A stretch of 64,000 nt of DNA from Sphingobacterium kitahiroshimense (GTDB taxonomy: Bacteria > Bacteroidota > Bacteroidia > Sphingobacteriales > Sphingobacteriaceae), in contig NZ_JAOQNK010000001.1 of the NCBI RefSeq assembly GCF_025961315.1, forward strand, positions 1,612,001 through 1,676,000, given 5' to 3'. Shown here piece by piece: positions 33,828 through 42,304 of this stretch. The translations under genes were made by a program, and so were the position numbers. The notes under the pieces were generated by a model. It searched no databases and was not told the origin of the DNA. It worked only from the letters and a program-made list of their open reading frames with translations. Each line of letters starts with the position of its first letter. Within the stretch, counting starts at the first letter, position 1.

Positions 33828-33986
33828 TTAATGTTTTGGTGGTACTGTATTACCTTTATCTCCACCATCACCATCATCTGGATCATCATAGCCTGATGTT
33901 TGCATAGTTGTTGGATTTCCTTGTGTTGGCTGTGAACTACTTGGTTGACCTATTCCGAATAAAAAATATAATATTAAACTCCACAT
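33828..33986 (-). CDS. Small Pro/Gly/Asp-rich peptide gene, 52 codons
   Basis: The frame opens at ATG 33986, encodes a short hydrophobic start (MWSLILYFLFGIG), then a low-complexity Gln/Pro/Thr region and an acidic GYDDPDDGDGGDKG tail, and stops at 33828. A terminator follows at once, and a structured segment plus a TACCTTTG -7 element (34227 to 34220) precede it. That arrangement argues for a real short transcript of about 410 nt. The product could be an exported peptide or signal. No homology is recognised. Confidence 0.5.
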   Translation of the reverse strand: MWSLILYFLFGIGQPSSSQPTQGNPTTMQTSGYDDPDDGDGGDKGNTVPPKH

Positions 33987-34014
33987 GATTCAAAAAATTA
34001 GAATGTAAAAACCT

Positions 34015-34147
34015 GGTAGTTCCATATGCTCCGTGCATAGGATTACTACATGTGTTTTCAGAAGGCCTTCTGAATTTTTTGGGAAGTAAGAGTGTCACTC
34101 ACGGGAGGCAAAAGCTGCTTCCCAAACCGGCTAACGACTACCGTGAG
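34015..34147 (-). ncRNA. Candidate structured RNA leader
   Basis: An unusually dense set of complementary segments: TATGC/GCATA (34025-34039), the 18-bp palindrome TTCAGAAGGCCTTCTGAA (34057-34074), GGGAAG/CTTCCC (34081-34123) enclosing GAGTG/CACTC, and long-range pairs GGTAGT with ACTACC (34015, 34137) or, alternatively, CTCACGG with CCGTGAG (34098, 34141). The last two pairings compete, as in a switch. It lies between a -7 element at 34227-34220 and the 52-codon gene on the minus strand. I cannot match it to a known class; a 6S-Flavo-like RNA or a leader are possibilities. Confidence 0.4.
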
Positions 34148-34219
34148 ATCTTCTCATTGTGAAATCTATTTAGTATCTTAGTCTCATAAACTAATCAATC
34201 TATCATCTGACTTCGAAAA

Positions 34220-34227
34220 CAAAGGTA
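34220..34227 (-). promoter_or_regulatory. -7 element upstream of the structured leader
   Basis: TACCTTTG on the minus strand is a perfect TAnnTTTG. A partial half-site of the regulon palindrome (GTCGG followed by AAAC) lies at the corresponding distance, but the other half is absent. It would start the transcript near 34212. Confidence 0.4.
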
Positions 34228-34349
34228 TAGCGGTTAAAAAGCTATACACCAACCGTTTCCGACATTACTGCTTTTACTGATATATTACTGGGATTACCGA
34301 TGTATTTCCGATATTTCCGGTACATGAAGGAAGAATTTAAAGATGTTTT

Positions 34350-34396
34350 GATTATGGTTTTCCGTAATTACCGATTGGATAATTGATTTATTTTTG
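34350..34396 (+). promoter_or_regulatory. Operator C and promoter of the 414-residue protein gene
   Basis: The palindrome GATTATGG-TTTT-CCGTAATT (34350-34369) is followed after 19 bp by TATTTTTG (34389-34396). The start codon is at 34402, so the transcript would be leaderless or almost so, unless a later start is used. Same geometry as operators A, B and D. Confidence 0.75.
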
Positions 34397-34401
34397 CAAG
34401 G

Positions 34402-35646
34402 ATGTCTACGTTCGATAAATTTAAAAAAGCTGTAAGAGAGGCTTACTTGGAAAAAAAATCTCTGGAAGTATTACCTGATGAGTTAAATACGCCATCACCT
34501 GCAAACTTGCGGGAGTATAGTTTGATACGATTACATGAGCAATTGTCTCAGGATGATATTAACGTCTTTAAAAATTATTTTTCTCGTCCAAATAAAGATG
34601 AGAGTATAGAAACTGCTATCAATAATGCAGACCTAAGTAAACTTAGATCTTTACAAAATTTTATCATAGGTGAAACGCTAAAACCAAGCGAAAGAATCGT
34701 CAAAATGGTCGCTATTTTAATCGATTTTCCAAAAAGGCCTTATAAAAGTGCTGATTGGATAGAAACGAACATATCCAGCGACCTAGATGAATCGAACTTG
34801 TACGAGGAAGATGACGTTACACAAGCAATGAAGCAAGAAAATGAACCTGGTATTCTTGAAGAACCAAAAGATTGTGAAGAAACAATTACTTTCCCTGAAG
34901 GTCAAATAAAGTATGAAGAAGAATTAGTTAATCCAGATACTCTGGTAATACATAACGGGAATACTGAAGGGAAAGCTGTAGATATTGTTGATACAGTATC
35001 TACTCTGGTAAGTAACCAACCTGTCGATAAAGATTCACCAATCATAAAAGATCAGGGAAAATATAGTAATGTTGATAATGGAAAAGCTGAAGATACACCA
35101 CTATCAGGAGACAATTTATTTGGGATTAAAGGTTTTTATGGAGAATCAATTGGGGATAATAAACTATCAACTTCTAGCGATGGATCTGGGGGAGTTAATA
35201 CTATAGCAGTTTCTAAACCAAATACTATAAAGGGTAAAACTTTTTTTAGGAACAAAGCAAATTATCCATATGGAGGTTTAATATTGGTTATTATTGTAAT
35301 CGTTATATTTTCATTTATAAATAAGGAGTGTATGTGCTGGAATGGGATCAAGTATATAAAGGTAGATTGTAGGGATAATACACAATCCAACCAGATCGTA
35401 GGTCTAAATGAGGATAAGCTTAATAATTTTGAGAAAATTATGGAGCCAGATACCTTAAGTAAAGCAGATGTAGGAAAAGTTTGGTATTCAAAAATTGATA
35501 ATGAGGTTGAGTTTTTTACTCATGCGGGGCATCATCCTGTACACAATAAAAAATCTCTTAAAGCGGCTACAGAACATATCATCAATACTTGGGCAGGTCG
35601 TAAAAGCGTAAATTTGGATAATAAATCCATTGAAGCTTTACCTTAA
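34402..35646 (+). CDS. Single-pass membrane protein of the operator C unit
   Basis: A 414-residue protein. The N-terminal 120 residues are a helical domain (FDKFKKAVREAYLEKKSL, then LIRLHEQLSQDDINVFKNYF). An acidic, disordered linker fills 130-285, a membrane helix lies near 291-308 (LILVIIVIVIFSF), and the last 100 residues form an outside domain with CMC early and a conserved-looking VEFFTHAGHHPV segment. Start beside the -7 element. Followed after 21 bases by a small secreted protein gene. I do not recognise either domain. The topology suggests signalling between cytoplasm and periplasm. Confidence 0.65.
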   Translation: MSTFDKFKKAVREAYLEKKSLEVLPDELNTPSPANLREYSLIRLHEQLSQDDINVFKNYFSRPNKDESIETAINNADLSKLRSLQNFIIGETLKPSERIVKMVAILIDFPKRPYKSADWIETNISSDLDESNLYEEDDVTQAMKQENEPGILEEPKDCEETITFPEGQIKYEEELVNPDTLVIHNGNTEGKAVDIVDTVSTLVSNQPVDKDSPIIKDQGKYSNVDNGKAEDTPLSGDNLFGIKGFYGESIGDNKLSTSSDGSGGVNTIAVSKPNTIKGKTFFRNKANYPYGGLILVIIVIVIFSFINKECMCWNGIKYIKVDCRDNTQSNQIVGLNEDKLNNFEKIMEPDTLSKADVGKVWYSKIDNEVEFFTHAGHHPVHNKKSLKAATEHIINTWAGRKSVNLDNKSIEALP

Positions 35647-35667
35647 AATCTTTATTAATAACAAAAC

Positions 35668-35985
35668 ATGATAAAAAATCTAATTTTAATATTCACACTA
35701 TCGCTAATTGTAGTGACTTTATTTGGTCAAAGCCAGTATGCTACTACAGCTAGTGGTCAGAAGGTGATTTTAAAATCGGATGGAACATGGGAGTATGTAA
35801 AATCTAATTCATCATCTATAAATAAACTATCTTCTGGAACTGGTAACCCCAATTTGAAAGAAAAATCTTCTAAGAAACAAAGAAATTCTTCCGCCAGATC
35901 ATATATCAGAGGTCCACGTGGTGGATGTTACTACATTAATGGTAACGGAGGGAAAACCTATGTGGATAGAAGTATGTGTGATTAA
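35668..35985 (+). CDS. Small secreted protein with GGCYYIN C-terminal motif
   Basis: A 105-residue protein with a signal peptide (residues 1-20), a short QYATTASGQKVILKSDGTWEY segment seen at the start of many Bacteroidota secreted proteins, a basic linker and the C-terminal motif PRGGCYYINGNGGKTYVDRS. To my knowledge this C-terminal motif is often found at the end of Bacteroidota thermonuclease and nuclease-like proteins. It is the second gene of the operator C unit. A link to the thermonuclease at 20066 is suggestive only. The molecular function is unknown. Confidence 0.65.
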   Translation: MIKNLILIFTLSLIVVTLFGQSQYATTASGQKVILKSDGTWEYVKSNSSSINKLSSGTGNPNLKEKSSKKQRNSSARSYIRGPRGGCYYINGNGGKTYVDRSMCD

Positions 35986-36036
35986 GAATTGAAAAAGCTG
36001 TAATTAATAATACGGCTTTATTTAGAATTGCTTTTG

Positions 36037-36076
36037 GTCATAGTTCCTGCAAAATAACCATTTCAGAAACTATGAC
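36037..36076. terminator. Bidirectional terminator
   Basis: The stem GTCATAGTT / AACTATGAC with a 22-base loop is followed by a T run on the plus strand. It lies between convergent genes (35985 plus end and 36093 minus end). Confidence 0.6.
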
Positions 36077-36092
36077 TTCCTTTTTTGAAGTC

Positions 36093-38270
36093 CTATATTA
36101 GCACCTTCTTAAACACGCCAACTACTTTCAAATCCAATAGCTCTTCATCTCGCAACATAATAGGCTGAAAAGATGTATCGGTTGATTTCGGTAAAAGCGT
36201 AATCTCTTGGTGTTCCCATCCCTCTTCACTGATGGTTTTCTTGCTACTATATTCTTTTATGGTATAGTTAGCTCCGAATTCGCTATCTATAAAATCATTT
36301 GATTCGACTAAACAGATCAATCCATTTCGAGAACCTCCTTGATATTTCTCGAAGAGACAAATAGCGGCATTAGGGATAATCTTGTTCATAGACTCCCCCA
36401 CTACTTTACATGCAAAATAACGAGCCAGATCTACTTTGATTCCATTTACTTGAATATAACGAGTATGTTCTGCTTGTTGGAGCTCAGAGAAACTCCCTGC
36501 TGCGACCTCAAGGTCATAGTATGGAACTGAATTTTCAGATGGGGTATCGGTAATGCTATAATCAGTTTCAATTTTGTCTGCTGTCCACTGTCTTTTAATG
36601 TACTGTGCTAGATATTTTCTTAGATTGTCATTGCAGACATACACATAACTTCCCTGAATACCGCGAAAAAGGATGGTACGATAAATATTGAGGATATAAT
36701 TTTTAAGAACTGATAGATCTTTGACTGAGTTCTTCCCATTTTTGTCTTTATATCGATCTTTATATACAACAAAAGCATTCGTATCAAAATCATAATCCAG
36801 TTCTGGACCGATAATCAGACCAGTATAGTTGAGGTCATAGCCTTGCGTTGTATGAATACAGCCAACTTCATGGATCGCATTGGCCGAGTTAACCCAATCC
36901 ACTTCAGTACTATTCCAACGAAGCGCAGTATTACCTATAACAATGTCGTGAAGCGACTTATCACTCTTGGAGATCCAATCCCAGGCGAATCCTGCTACCA
37001 TACGGCACAGGCCTTCAGAATCATCCTTACGCTTGATCTCCTTGACCATGGCATCCAGATCATCAAATAACTGAAAATCGTAGTGCACGCTCTCAAAAGG
37101 TTTTGGCGAAAGTGCATTGTTATCTGAGAAGATCTGATGTACGAACTCCATATAATGTGCTCCTCCTTTTACGCGGAACTGAGAGCGCAAACGTTCAATC
37201 CGTGTACTTTCTAATGCCTGCAAATCGATAAAACGTTGTTTATCAGCATCAGACGGTTTGACAGACTGAAACTCGTCATAGAAAATAATGGATTTATCGG
37301 ATTGCAACTGCACCCAATCCAATTCAGTACACGTCAATTCATCTAAACCCAGTTGCTGTGATACTTTACGAAATGTACCATAATAAGCCGCAAGATTTTT
37401 CCATTGACGTAAGCGATGACCTTCATCTACAATCAAGAGATCATACTTTTGTTTAGCCACTTCAGCCGGTCCAATGACCATCTTTGGTGACAATCCTTTA
37501 ATGTTTTTGAACACCTTACTGATGGTTTTACGAAATGACTGCATTGGAATAACGAGAGCCATTTCCAAGTCTCCATATTTTTGACGGACAGCTTCCACCA
37601 GATTAAATAGCTCCTCATCTGACTCGTCAAAATCTGCTTTATTGAAATCCTGTAAATCGGTCTTCAATAATTTAAAAAGAAATATAGCCAGGATAGACTT
37701 GCCTGTTCCTGCTCCACCGTGAATCAAGCTAACCTTTGCACGATCATCAAGCAGGCATCTAAGAATCATCTTTAATCCATTTGTCTGTTCTCGCGATAAG
37801 CTTTTGTAGGGAGAATACTTAAAAAGATCTGAATTATCGATATGCTCAAGTGAATGACGAGCTATACCCATTTGCCTTAATTCTGACCAGATATCACGAA
37901 AAAGTTCCCAGTAAACTTCTTTCTGTTGATAGAACTTATGATTGGAGATCCCAAGATTACCATTTTGCAAATCAAATTGCCCATCAGCGGCGATATAGCG
38001 GATCAAATTGGACTCGATATCTAAAGTAGCTGACTTATTGAACAGTTCACTCCGAATAAGCGCTACAGACTGTAACTGTTGTTTCCTCACAGTCTTAAGA
38101 TGTGCTTTGAAGCGAGTAACCATATCAGTGGTTTCACCAACATAAGCTTCTTTTTTATCTTGAAGGAAGTATACTATCGGCCATGAAAGATAATCACGCT
38201 GTTGTTGCAATAAAGTAAGTTCCAACTGCGCATCAAATGGATAAGGAATAATCTGGAAAGGTTTGATCAT
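36093..38270 (-). CDS. GIY-YIG nuclease / DUF2075 helicase / S24-like fusion
   Basis: A 725-residue protein. A GIY-YIG-type nuclease domain comes first (IVYFLQDKKEAYVGETTD, residues 32-50). The DUF2075 superfamily 1 helicase-like ATPase follows, with Walker A GGAGTGKS near 185 and the DEGH box in LLIVDEGHRL near 280. The last 120 residues resemble a LexA/S24 peptidase domain (CKVVGESMNKIIPN near 622, with Ser in a typical position). This is a nuclease-helicase-protease-like fusion. It directly follows a MazG-like gene (stop and start adjoin at 38270). Such pairs occur in defence islands. Probable role: recognition and degradation of foreign DNA with self-control by the S24 module. Confidence 0.8.
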   Translation of the reverse strand: MIKPFQIIPYPFDAQLELTLLQQQRDYLSWPIVYFLQDKKEAYVGETTDMVTRFKAHLKTVRKQQLQSVALIRSELFNKSATLDIESNLIRYIAADGQFDLQNGNLGISNHKFYQQKEVYWELFRDIWSELRQMGIARHSLEHIDNSDLFKYSPYKSLSREQTNGLKMILRCLLDDRAKVSLIHGGAGTGKSILAIFLFKLLKTDLQDFNKADFDESDEELFNLVEAVRQKYGDLEMALVIPMQSFRKTISKVFKNIKGLSPKMVIGPAEVAKQKYDLLIVDEGHRLRQWKNLAAYYGTFRKVSQQLGLDELTCTELDWVQLQSDKSIIFYDEFQSVKPSDADKQRFIDLQALESTRIERLRSQFRVKGGAHYMEFVHQIFSDNNALSPKPFESVHYDFQLFDDLDAMVKEIKRKDDSEGLCRMVAGFAWDWISKSDKSLHDIVIGNTALRWNSTEVDWVNSANAIHEVGCIHTTQGYDLNYTGLIIGPELDYDFDTNAFVVYKDRYKDKNGKNSVKDLSVLKNYILNIYRTILFRGIQGSYVYVCNDNLRKYLAQYIKRQWTADKIETDYSITDTPSENSVPYYDLEVAAGSFSELQQAEHTRYIQVNGIKVDLARYFACKVVGESMNKIIPNAAICLFEKYQGGSRNGLICLVESNDFIDSEFGANYTIKEYSSKKTISEEGWEHQEITLLPKSTDTSFQPIMLRDEELLDLKVVGVFKKVLI

Positions 38271-38599
38271 TATAATTCGTTATACTTCTTGGCCGTTCCT
38301 TTTGCTTTCTCCACAGGATATTTTTCATTATTAAGTTTCATCTTTTCCTCAACAATCTCTTTTATATCCAAACCATGCTTATCGGCAAGCAATAAAGCAT
38401 ACATCAAAACATCGGCTAGTTCCTTTTTGAGTTTATCAGGATCCGCATCTTCATTGTCTTTCCATAAGAAAAGCTCAAGAAGCTCAGAGGCTTCAATACT
38501 CAATGCCAAAGCTAAATCTTTGGAATTGTGAAACTGCTCCCAATCGCGGGCATCTCGGAACTGACGGATCTGCTCTAATAAATGTTGAATGTCGGACAT
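38270..38599 (-). CDS. MazG-like nucleotide pyrophosphohydrolase
   Basis: A 109-residue all-helical NTP pyrophosphatase of the MazG/RS21-C6 class. Metal-binding acidic residues are in SIEASELLELFLW (near 32-44) and ELADVLMYALLLADKHG (near 60-76). These enzymes hydrolyse (d)NTPs to the monophosphate. It is joined to the helicase-nuclease gene with no gap, so the unit may deplete or monitor nucleotides during infection. Normal length, no defects. Confidence 0.85.
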   Translation of the reverse strand: MSDIQHLLEQIRQFRDARDWEQFHNSKDLALALSIEASELLELFLWKDNEDADPDKLKKELADVLMYALLLADKHGLDIKEIVEEKMKLNNEKYPVEKAKGTAKKYNEL

Positions 38600-38748
38600 G
38601 ATGAAATATTTTAACTGCTAAGGGTTCTACCCAAATATCTGAAATATTGTTTGAAATACAATTAGAGAGAGGAATTAATCAAAAAACTTCTATATCCAGT
38701 ACTACATAACTATTGTACAATTTATCGGGATTATCCTTCCTTAAATAT

Positions 38749-39131
38749 TTACACTCTATGCCATGCTAAATTTTCTGGTGCTGGATGATATTGTTCTGAT
38801 TTTGGTAATATAAGTTTAGCCCCTTCTAATTTTTTGAGACTATAGGGATGCTCCCCAAGCTCTCGTATATGTTTTGAAACCAAAATACGATAATATTGAT
38901 CTACAGCAACCAATCCACTATCAAAAGCCCGGTGCAGATTGGGACATAGCGCAAGTCCATTGGTGACATTACCATCGTGCGAAATGAAAAATGATTGTCA
39001 TGATCCAAGTCTTTCTCAATTAACTCAATCAAGGTCAATAGGAAAACTGGCTTATGTGGTGCTTTTCCATATTTGGTAATCCCTTGTTTTAATCTTACAA
39101 ATGCTTTTAGATATAGGTTTAGTTCGTTCAT
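38749..39131 (-). pseudogene. HNH endonuclease relic with an internal deletion
   Basis: The start encodes GKAPHKPVFLLTLIELIEKD, the same family N-terminus as the relic at 7404. A second frame then continues with HDGNVTNGLALCPNLHRAFD, the HNH active-site region (His and Asn/Cys pattern), up to the stop at 38749. The middle of the gene (about 180 residues) is missing and the two halves are in different frames. It lies downstream of the MazG operon's promoter region on the same strand. It was probably an intact restriction-type nuclease. Confidence 0.75.
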
Positions 39132-39233
39132 TTAATTCAAAAAAAATGAAATGGAAAGTAAAATATTGATGGAGTTTCTTACTAAACATAAGAGTGATAT
39201 TTTCATATTTATAATTCCCACGTCCTTAAATCT

Positions 39234-40049
39234 TTATTTGTCATTTTGTTCAAAAAATGATTTCGCCATATTTCGTATTAAATCTCTATTTTCCTGAGAA
39301 TTATCGATTGCACTTCGAATATGGGATTCGGGGCCATATATATCTTCATAAATTGTTGTTTTTTTGAATTTAGCATAATCCCCCTTCATCATTAATAACA
39401 TGAGCAAAGTATATAAATCATTATTCTCTTTTTTATCCAATTGCTCCAATACAATAGGAATCCCTTCTATAAAATTCAGGGATTCCATCATAAGTAAAGA
39501 ATTAGTTCCTATAAATCCATCCTTACTTATGACATTACGCAAAAGATGAAATATGGTATCTCTATGCTGCTTTAAAGCATTCAATTGCCTATCGCTCCAA
39601 ACAAATTCCCTATACTTTCTATAAAAAGTGCCATATAATTGTGGTTCATCTTCCTTTGTTATTATTCTTCCACTACAATTTTGATTATACCATTCATAGT
39701 TAATCATGCAATATGTAAATAATTCAGATGGACTTAGACTCTGGAAATTAGGTTGGGCAATAATTGTATTCATACCGCCCCAATGAGGAATCTGATAAAA
39801 ATATAAAATACTGTCTTTTTCTTCTTTCGGAATATTGCCGCTATTTATCATGCTCAAGATTTTCACTAAATGAAAATCAGGAACATTTGACTTGGTCCAC
39901 TGCTTTATCCAGACTATATCCTTTTCTACCCTTCTTTCAATACTATCATCTGATGTTTGTGCTTGGGAATAACCAATTGATAGCATAGCGAATAATATAA
40001 GAATAGAGATATTGAGCAGGCATTTATTTGAAAGATATTTAACCCTCAT
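39234..40049 (-). CDS. Secreted protein of unknown function
   Basis: About 271 residues from the inner ATG at 40049, which places a signal peptide (ISILILFAMLSIGYSQA) near the start. The ATG at 40082 adds 11 residues. The mature part is helical and tryptophan-rich, without known motifs. No operon partner. Typical of lineage-specific exported proteins. Confidence 0.5.
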   Translation of the reverse strand: MRVKYLSNKCLLNISILILFAMLSIGYSQAQTSDDSIERRVEKDIVWIKQWTKSNVPDFHLVKILSMINSGNIPKEEKDSILYFYQIPHWGGMNTIIAQPNFQSLSPSELFTYCMINYEWYNQNCSGRIITKEDEPQLYGTFYRKYREFVWSDRQLNALKQHRDTIFHLLRNVISKDGFIGTNSLLMMESLNFIEGIPIVLEQLDKKENNDLYTLLMLLMMKGDYAKFKKTTIYEDIYGPESHIRSAIDNSQENRDLIRNMAKSFFEQNDK

Positions 40050-40435
40050 TCTGACATGGTTTGATACCTTGAAGGTAATCAAAAATATTCATTTTTATGT
40101 AGGTTGTAAATATTTGATTATCCCTCTAAACACCTTATTTACATGTAGATCTGAGTTTAAATACACTTGCAGCAGATACATAATCAATCACATAACTTAA
40201 TCTCCAATTTATGAATGTTGTATAACATGAAAATTCAATCTGAGTAAGATTGAACACAATAACTATTAAACTCACCACCAGTTGTATCATACTGAACTCT
40301 CTTCCATAGTTTTTCCTCCATGTAACCCAGTCCACTATAATTGAAATAATCTTGATATAAGGCACCATTTTTATCTATGTCCTCAAATAATGAAGCATAA
40401 TTTCTATTAACTTTACAATTATAAGGAAATAATAG

Positions 40436-40906
40436 ATGCCCAAAATTGAAATTATTACTATAATCAATGCACCTATAGCATTGTGTTTTGATCTTGCTAG
40501 GAGTATTGATTTACATACTATTTCGACTTCAAAAACAAATGAAAAAGCTATTGGTGGTAGAACACAAGGATTAATAGAGCTAAATGAATATGTTACTTGG
40601 CAAGCCACACATTTTGGTATTAGACAGATTCTAACTTCAAAAATAACAGCTTTTGAAAGACCTTATTACTTTGTCGATGAGCAAATAAGTGGTGCATTCA
40701 AATCGCTATACCACGAACATGTATTTGAACAGGATGGTGAAAAAGTAATCATGAAAGATATCTTTACATTTCAATCGCCTATGTGGATATTTGGAAGGTT
40801 ATTTAACAAACTTATTCTAACAGCATATCTTCGCAAATTTCTCATGACAAGAAATAGTATGATTAAAGAATTCGCAGAATCGGACAAATGGAAAAGACTG
40901 ATCTAA
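40436..40906 (+). CDS. SRPBCC-family (START-like) protein
   Basis: A 156-residue protein with the pattern of SRPBCC/cell-division-inhibitor SulA-like proteins: INAPIALCFDLARSID near residues 9-24, RQILTSKITAF, and a C-terminal helix. The family binds hydrophobic ligands. Single gene on the plus strand. The upstream region 40083-40435 shows no other gene. The 3' side carries a short open frame (40912-41113) without a start. Confidence 0.75.
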   Translation: MPKIEIITIINAPIALCFDLARSIDLHTISTSKTNEKAIGGRTQGLIELNEYVTWQATHFGIRQILTSKITAFERPYYFVDEQISGAFKSLYHEHVFEQDGEKVIMKDIFTFQSPMWIFGRLFNKLILTAYLRKFLMTRNSMIKEFAESDKWKRLI

Positions 40907-40911
40907 TTATT

Positions 40912-41113
40912 GCACAAAAGACGAAAATGCCTGGTTTCATGCTACCAACAAAGACTATGTCATTTCACTAATGAAACCTTATGATGGAGAACTACGTAGT
41001 CACCAAGTGGTACGAATGACAGATCCTAAGCTGACAGACACAAATCTCCCCCACATTCAAAAGCTATTTAGGTGGTTTGAAAGTTATATCATAATCTTCA
41101 AGCTTTTTCAATA
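40912..41113 (+). pseudogene. Possible gene fragment without start
   Basis: An open frame without an initiator encodes ENAWFHATNKDYVISLMKPY and then MTDPKLTDTNLPHIQKL, which looks like protein sequence rather than random translation. It overlaps the end of the minus-strand gene at 41064. I cannot name the family. It may be the tail of a decayed gene. Confidence 0.25.
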
Positions 41114-41384
41114 AGGCTTGAAGTTCCTCATTTGCTCTTTTTATCCATCCAGCCCTTTGTTTAATAGCAGCATATGGACTTTTAACTGCAAAATCTTTTA
41201 TATTACTTAAGCCAGTATGTTCTTCTTTATAAACCTGCTCCCACTTTTCCAAAAACTCTTCTGGTGTATAAAATATCCTTGTATTATCGTGATAGATCCA
41301 ACAGTTATTCTGAATTGCAAACCGGTGCAAAGAAGTAACTTCTGCAGGAATACCTTCTTTCTCTTTAACTCTCCACGGTTCCAT
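41064..41384 (-). CDS. Hypothetical protein
   Basis: About 106 residues from ATG 41384 (MEPWRVKEKEG); the longer frame from 41429 adds 15 hydrophobic residues and is less likely. Contains IYHDNTRIFYTPEEFLEKWEQVY and a basic helical end. Small proteins like this, with a nucleotide-independent fold, are common as accessory genes in Bacteroidota. No family recognised. Terminator-like hairpins follow on the other side (41465-41488). Confidence 0.6.
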   Translation of the reverse strand: MEPWRVKEKEGIPAEVTSLHRFAIQNNCWIYHDNTRIFYTPEEFLEKWEQVYKEEHTGLSNIKDFAVKSPYAAIKQRAGWIKRANEELQALLKKLEDYDITFKPPK

Positions 41385-41464
41385 AATTTTAATTTTATTC
41401 AAAGCTAGAATTAAAAATACTAAAATCAAACTAAATTAACACTAAAAATTATAGTAATCAAAAA

Positions 41465-42233
41465 AAACCTAGGCGAGCACCTAGGTTTGAAAATTTAACC
41501 AAATTTCTGACTTTGGGAGCCAATTAAAGTTTTTATTATGATATACAAATAAATAATTTATAATTCCAAGATATTAAACAAAAATGCCTTTGGTCCGCAA
41601 AACCAAAGGCTTCAATATTCATAAAATAATAAGGTAAATTATTGATCTAAAAATAATATGATTTTTTATATTTTCAATGTGTAAAACAAAAAAAAGCTCC
41701 AAATGATTATCTGGAGCTTGAATTTTCAGCATTGGGTACTGACTAAATGTATTTGATATGATTGGAAGCTTCCGACGGCTTCAAAATAAAGTTAATGAAT
41801 TAATTTTCAGCTCGCAATAGCGTTTTGAAAATTTATTTCAAGAGTTCAAAAGCCCTTATTCGCAATGAATAGGGACTTTAAACTTACAACATATAGAAGA
41901 GGATTTCTACAACATCCTTCCTATCAAGTACGTATTGACTTAGGTCCAACTGGACTTTCGCTTTGTTGGGATGAACAGCTTAAGGCACCCGCTTAAAGCT
42001 GTTTTAGCATGTTTAAAATACTGGAAATCGATAAGTACAAACACTGTTTTTTAATTTTGAGCATTGAACAAAAAAATATTTTTTATAATTTCATCACGAG
42101 CTTCAATTATAATTTAGTAATCGACAGATTGCGGGGTTCTATCAGTTTGATAGAACCCTTTTTTATCCTGAAAAAGTTGTAGTTTATTTATGGCCAATGT
42201 TTATTTTCAAGCCTCAGGTTGTTTCGATCTGAG
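41465..42233. terminator. Gene-poor stretch with six hairpins
   Basis: About 870 bases (41430-42304) without a convincing gene. Hairpins: 41465-41488 (AAACCTAGG stem), 41586-41610 (GCCTTTGGT), 41694-41719 (AAGCTCCA), 41848-41879 (AAAGCCCTTATTC, imperfect), 42133-42157 (GGGTTCTATCA, followed by TTTTTT) and 42213-42233 (CTCAG, followed by TTTTT). The last two are plus-strand terminators with no annotated gene upstream. One short frame (41865-41996, 43 codons) has no known relative. Confidence 0.5.
41865..41996 (+). CDS. Possible 43-codon small gene
   Basis: The frame from ATG 41865 encodes MNRDFKLTTYRRGFLQHPSY and further on IDLGPTGLSLCWDEQ, which reads like protein. It lies upstream of strong plus-strand terminators at 42133 and 42213, giving a reason for them. 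It also overlaps the 41848 hairpin. Could be a relic or a real small gene. Not recognised. Confidence 0.25.
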   Translation: MNRDFKLTTYRRGFLQHPSYQVRIDLGPTGLSLCWDEQLKAPA

Positions 42234-42304
42234 ACTTTTTTAACTTTAAAATTTACTTATTGAGATTCTGCGAGTTATCAATTTATTTAATATCCATAAA
42301 CGTT

